Origin: Bacillota bacterium
GTDB taxonomy: Bacteria > Bacillota > Clostridia > Acetivibrionales > JAKOSZ01
NCBI GenBank assembly: GCA_029776555.1
Contig: JAKOSZ010000381.1
Coordinates: 1-8,556, forward strand
Direction of reading: 5' to 3'
Length of the DNA: 8,556 bases
Each line of letters opens with the position of its first letter. Positions within the stretch are counted from its first letter, which is position 1. The notes beneath the pieces were generated by a model. The model worked only from the letters and a program-made list of their open reading frames with translations, made no database searches and was not told the origin of the DNA. This document shows positions 6,141 through 8,556 of this stretch, piece after piece. A program made the position numbers and the translations under genes.

Positions 6141-6180
6141 ATAATAGAGAAGAGATGAGCTTGTGAGGAGTAGTGTATAT

Positions 6181-6525
6181 ATGGACAACAATATGGCGAA
6201 TTTCATAGATCGTCTTGTTTCTGTTTCTGATTTCAGCAAGGGAAAAACATCACACATTTTTGATGATGTTAAAAATAATAATGCTCAGTATGTGATTTTA
6301 AAAAATAATCAGCCGACTGCTGTTTTAATATCCGTTGAAGATTACAAACGAATAAAAAAGCTGGAAGAACTTCTTGAAAAGATTGAGACACAAATCCTGC
6401 TTGAACAGGCAGCAGAAGTTCAGAATAAATTAGATGAATCCACGATGTTGACAATGGAAGATGTTATGAAGAAATACAATGTTTCTGAAGAGGAACTGAA
6501 GTCGTGCATTGTCCTGTGCAGGTAA
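6181..6525 (+). CDS. Phd/YefM-family antitoxin, orphan, C-terminus altered by a rearrangement
   Basis: The N-terminal part (VSVSDFSKGKTSHIFDDVKNN, then QYVILKNNQPTAVLISVEDYKRI, residues 13-58) is the Phd/YefM DNA-binding and dimerisation fold. A helical segment rich in Leu and Glu follows (about 61-84). In this family the tail after VMKKYNVSEEEL is acidic and helps to bind a RelE/YoeB-like toxin. Here that tail is replaced after about K107 by SCIVLCR, encoded by the antisense strand of an ABC exporter fragment. No toxin gene follows. ATG 6181 is chosen because GAGGAG (6165-6170) is 10 nt upstream; the in-frame GTG at 6163 overlaps that site and has only a weak site of its own. DNA binding may survive, while toxin neutralisation is doubtful. 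Its base composition is much richer in A+T than that of the ribosomal genes, which suggests acquisition. Confidence 0.85.
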   Translation: MDNNMANFIDRLVSVSDFSKGKTSHIFDDVKNNNAQYVILKNNQPTAVLISVEDYKRIKKLEELLEKIETQILLEQAAEVQNKLDESTMLTMEDVMKKYNVSEEELKSCIVLCR

Positions 6526-7166
6526 TCCAGCAGGCGGTCTATCGGATTTAACTCATTGTATACCGAGTATACATATTTCTTGCTTCGCAGATTCACCCAA
6601 TAGTTGAAGGCTGCAAGAGCCATCAATGAAATTATTACCAGGGGATTAAGGAATAAAAGTATGGATATGCAACCAATAAGGCTCAAAAGGGCCGGACCGA
6701 TATCATACAGGTTATTGCATATCATGCGCACGCCGTAACTGCCTCTTCTTGCTTTCTGAGCCTTATCCAGCATCGCAGGATTTTCAGTATGGCCAAAATC
6801 CATATACATGGCCTTTATACCTATCTGTGTCCTGTAATGCATTCCCATGTGATTCAATCGCGGCTGTATGAATATGCAAGACAACACCATATTGGCGGAA
6901 AGGGTAATAAAAGTTACCAGACCGGCAGCAATAATTATGGCAGCCATGTATCCCACATTTCTTTCTCCTGTGAGCTGGTCTATCAGGAGTTTTGGCATCA
7001 GGACCGCAACAAATGGAAATATGGCATTGCACAAGGTCTTCAGGGCAAAGCACAGGAACATCGGTTTATCGTATCCCCAAAGGTCTTTCAGAAAGAAAAT
7101 GACGTTCTGCCAGGTCGTGTACCTTGGTTTTTCCCGGGCGGGTTTTTCCTTTTTTACACTTCTCAT
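6420..7166 (-). pseudogene. ABC exporter membrane domain, truncated remnant
   Basis: The reading frame encodes 248 residues, of which about 1-223 look like the N-terminal part of an ABC exporter transmembrane domain. Hydrophobic segments lie at about 36-60, 73-99 and 148-177. A cytoplasmic loop, FGHTENPAMLDKAQKA (about 124-139), matches the coupling-helix region of type IV exporters. Intact relatives run to about 600 residues and carry a C-terminal ATPase domain. Here there is no Walker A, signature or Walker B motif. After HDF (221-223) the frame continues as SSSSETLYFF, which is only the antisense of the antitoxin gene, so the real gene is cut near base 6498. The start ATG at 7166 has GAGAGG (7180-7175 on the minus strand) 8 nt upstream. 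Without its ATPase it cannot act as a complete exporter. Substrate is unknown; related half-transporters often sit beside peptide or antibiotic genes. Confidence 0.85.
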
Positions 7167-7267
7167 AGCCAGAACCTCTCAAAAAATATTCATATCGTAA
7201 AATGCTGCGGGCCAACGTCAAGGATGCAATGCTCAAAGAATGGCTCATATGACATCTATTAGCTCTT

Positions 7268-7298
7268 ATTATATCATGATTTTCACAAGCAGAAGCAA
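7268..7298 (-). promoter_or_regulatory. Candidate extended -10 promoter for the ABC exporter fragment
   Basis: On the minus strand TGATATAAT (7276-7268) is an extended -10 with a consensus hexamer, about 100 bp upstream of the exporter start. A weak TTGCTT (7298-7293) lies 19 bp further upstream. The same nine bases form the -10 of the antitoxin promoter. Confidence 0.35.
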
Positions 7299-7302
7299 GT
7301 GC

Positions 7303-7349
7303 AACCGATGGGGAGGCAGCTGACTAAATCACCTGCCTCCCCATCGGTT
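7303..7349. repeat. Perfect 17-bp GC-rich inverted repeat with a 13-nt loop
   Basis: AACCGATGGGGAGGCAG (7303-7319) and CTGCCTCCCCATCGGTT (7333-7349) are exact reverse complements around CTGACTAAATCAC. The hairpin would be very stable in RNA from either strand. No T-tract follows on either side, and it lies between two divergent promoters where no terminator is needed. It may be the terminator of a lost gene, a miniature element, or a regulatory dyad. Confidence 0.85.
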
Positions 7350-7457
7350 AACCTCTTGTGTCCTTGAATATTGTTATTTTATATATGAAATTTCCATAGA
7401 AATCAAGGCTGTATATCCAGGAACGCGATTGGATGCAATAAATGGGGACAAAGGGGA
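7350..7457. other. Intergenic spacer, no gene seen
   Basis: This part of the 434-bp gap between the exporter fragment and the amidohydrolase holds no supported gene. The first half is AT-rich. AATGGGGACAAAGGGGA (7440-7456) resembles one arm of the GGGAC-rich repeat at 1097-1228 and may be a decayed half-copy. Confidence 0.4.
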
Positions 7458-7488
7458 TTTACCGCCGCTTGGGCTGTTGTGGTATAAT
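7458..7488 (+). promoter_or_regulatory. Extended -10 promoter for the amidohydrolase gene
   Basis: TGGTATAAT (7480-7488) is an extended -10 with consensus TATAAT; TTTACC (7458-7463) is a weak -35 with 19-bp spacing. Transcription would begin near 7495, giving a leader of about 105 nt before the GTG at 7601. Confidence 0.5.
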
Positions 7489-7532
7489 ACTAACACAGGC
7501 AACAGGGGCCGACATTTTTTTAAACTTCACAG

Positions 7533-7569
7533 CAGACAAACGGCAACCTTTAAGGGTTTCTGTTTTTTT
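7533..7569 (+). terminator. Possible attenuator in the amidohydrolase leader
   Basis: CAGACAAAC (7533-7541) can pair with GTTTCTG (7556-7562) with a 2-nt bulge, and AACC within the loop can pair with part of the AGGG next to it. Seven T (7563-7569) follow immediately. This has the layout of an intrinsic terminator inside the 5' leader, 31 bp before the gene, but the stem is short. Confidence 0.4.
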
Positions 7570-7600
7570 AGTACGGATTTCCGCATCAGGAGGGATAACA

Positions 7601-8556
7601 GTGCTGCTTATAAAAAACGGCAGGGTTTTTACCATGGCCGGTAAGGTTTTGGAGCCCGGTTTCCTTCTTGCAGAAGAGGGGAAAATAATTAGAGTGGCCG
7701 GCGACTGGGAAGAGATAAGAGAAAGGGTCGATGGCCGTGAAGACCTGGAGGTCATTGATGCCCAGGGGAAATTCGTGCTGCCGGGTTTCATCGACGCCCA
7801 CTGCCACGTGGGCATGTGGGAGGACTCGGTGGGCTTTGAGGGAGATGACGGCAACGAGATGACGGACCCGGTCACACCGCAGCTGAGGGCCATAGACGGC
7901 GTATACTATGCCGACAGGGCTTTTGCTGAGGCGAGGGAAAACGGCGTCACTACGGTGGTCACGGGCCCCGGGAGCGCCAACGTGATTGGGGGGCAGTTTG
8001 CCGCTTTAAAGACCTATGGGGAGTGCCTTGACGACATGATCCTCCGGGAGCCGGTGGCCATGAAAGTGGCTTTTGGGGAAAACCCTAAAACGGTGTACCA
8101 CGAGAAAAAGCAGACCCCCATGACCCGCATGGCTACGGCTGCCCTCTTAAGGGAAAATTTAAAGAAGGCCCAGGACTACAGGAGGCGGTTGGAAGAGCAT
8201 AAAAAGGACCCGGACAAACATAAAGCGCCGGAATTCGATATGAAAATGGAAAGCCTCATGAAGGTGCTGGACGGGGAAATACCGCTTAAGGCCCATGCCC
8301 ACAGGGCCGATGACATCCTTACCGCCATAAGGATAGCCAGGGAGTTCGGGGTGGGCATCACCATAGAGCACTGCACCGAGGGGGCTTATGTCAAAGACGT
8401 GCTTTCCCGGGAGGGGATCGGAGTTATTGTGGGGCCTCTTCTCACCGACAGGTCCAAGATAGAGCTGAGGAACCAGAGTTTAAAGACGCCGGGCATCCTC
8501 TCAGCCGAAGGCATCAAGGTGGCCATTATGACTGACCACCCCTGCGTACCTGCCCA
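7601..8556 (+). CDS. Amidohydrolase-superfamily metal-dependent hydrolase (3' end outside window)
   Basis: This frame runs off the window after 318 residues without a stop. It resembles the imidazolonepropionase/dihydroorotase-like branch of amidohydrolases, whose members are usually about 380-400 residues, so perhaps 70 are missing. It opens with the typical small beta-sandwich (LLIKNGRVFTM, then DAQGKFVLPGFIDAHCHVG). The first metal motif is HCH (H67, H69). Further likely ligands are in KAHAHRADD (H232, H234), ITIEHCTE (H257) and the conserved Asp of IMTDHP (D312). The stretch VTTVVTGPGSANVIGGQ (about 116-132) is typical of this subgroup. The GTG at 7601 is chosen because AGGAGG (7588-7593) lies 7 nt upstream and the family N-terminus starts here; the internal ATG at 7634 would remove the first strand. 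The true substrate cannot be told from sequence. Codon use resembles the housekeeping genes and not the AT-rich patch before it. Confidence 0.9.
   Translation, partial: MLLIKNGRVFTMAGKVLEPGFLLAEEGKIIRVAGDWEEIRERVDGREDLEVIDAQGKFVLPGFIDAHCHVGMWEDSVGFEGDDGNEMTDPVTPQLRAIDGVYYADRAFAEARENGVTTVVTGPGSANVIGGQFAALKTYGECLDDMILREPVAMKVAFGENPKTVYHEKKQTPMTRMATAALLRENLKKAQDYRRRLEEHKKDPDKHKAPEFDMKMESLMKVLDGEIPLKAHAHRADDILTAIRIAREFGVGITIEHCTEGAYVKDVLSREGIGVIVGPLLTDRSKIELRNQSLKTPGILSAEGIKVAIMTDHPCVPA

Noticed and set aside
6163..6180. GTG start for the antitoxin
   Set aside because: It overlaps the GAGGAG site that best serves the ATG at 6181, and the six extra residues are not family-like.
6789..7262. Plus-strand frames opposite the exporter fragment
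   Set aside because: They are antisense of a clear membrane-protein sequence and have no ribosome site or recognisable domain.
7429..7644. 71-codon plus-strand frame before the amidohydrolase
   Set aside because: It spans the extended -10 promoter and the leader hairpin, lacks a ribosome site and overlaps the real gene in another frame.
7459..7893. 144-codon minus-strand frame
   Set aside because: It is a Ser/Pro-rich antisense shadow of the amidohydrolase coding strand.

Overview
The window looks like the chromosome of a moderate-GC member of the Bacillota, probably class Clostridia. The evidence is strong Shine-Dalgarno sites, GTG starts, and the conserved order ecfA1 - ecfA2 - ecfT - truA - rplM - rpsI, which in Firmicutes ends the ribosomal protein superoperon. 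I cannot name the genus from sequence alone.

Bases 1-3023 encode the shared energy-coupling module of ECF vitamin and metal transporters: the end of ecfA1 (cut by the window edge), ecfA2 and ecfT. No substrate-binding S component is present, as expected for a group II module that serves S components encoded elsewhere. The two ATPase genes, normally adjacent, are split by an opposite-strand class I methyltransferase of the MJ0882/RsmC type. Its upstream side carries a 50-bp tandem, GGGAC-rich, REP-like repeat. ecfA2 appears to have its own promoter just beyond the repeats.

Bases 3095-6007 hold a ROK-family sugar kinase (probable glucokinase), truA, rplM and rpsI. The kinase is an unusual guest between ecfT and truA. 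A 320-bp gap before rplM carries a good promoter and a structured leader, in the place where an L13 autoregulatory leader is known in Firmicutes. A clear intrinsic terminator follows rpsI.

Bases 6053-7440 are visibly AT-richer and look like an accessory patch. They hold a Phd/YefM-type antitoxin without a toxin and the membrane half of an ABC exporter without its ATPase domain. The two run into each other at about 6495-6503, and each reads a short way into the other's antisense strand. This is best explained by a deletion or rearrangement that removed the antitoxin's C-terminal end, its toxin, and the C-terminal part of the exporter. The patch also holds perfect inverted repeats at 6063-6094 and 7303-7349.

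From 7601 to the window end there is a forward amidohydrolase gene, cut at its 3' end, with its own extended -10 promoter and a possible leader attenuator. No tRNA, rRNA, CRISPR array or intact mobile element was seen. I see no convincing wholly new system. The most informative items are the broken antitoxin/exporter junction, the repeat-flanked gene inside the ECF module, and the rplM leader.
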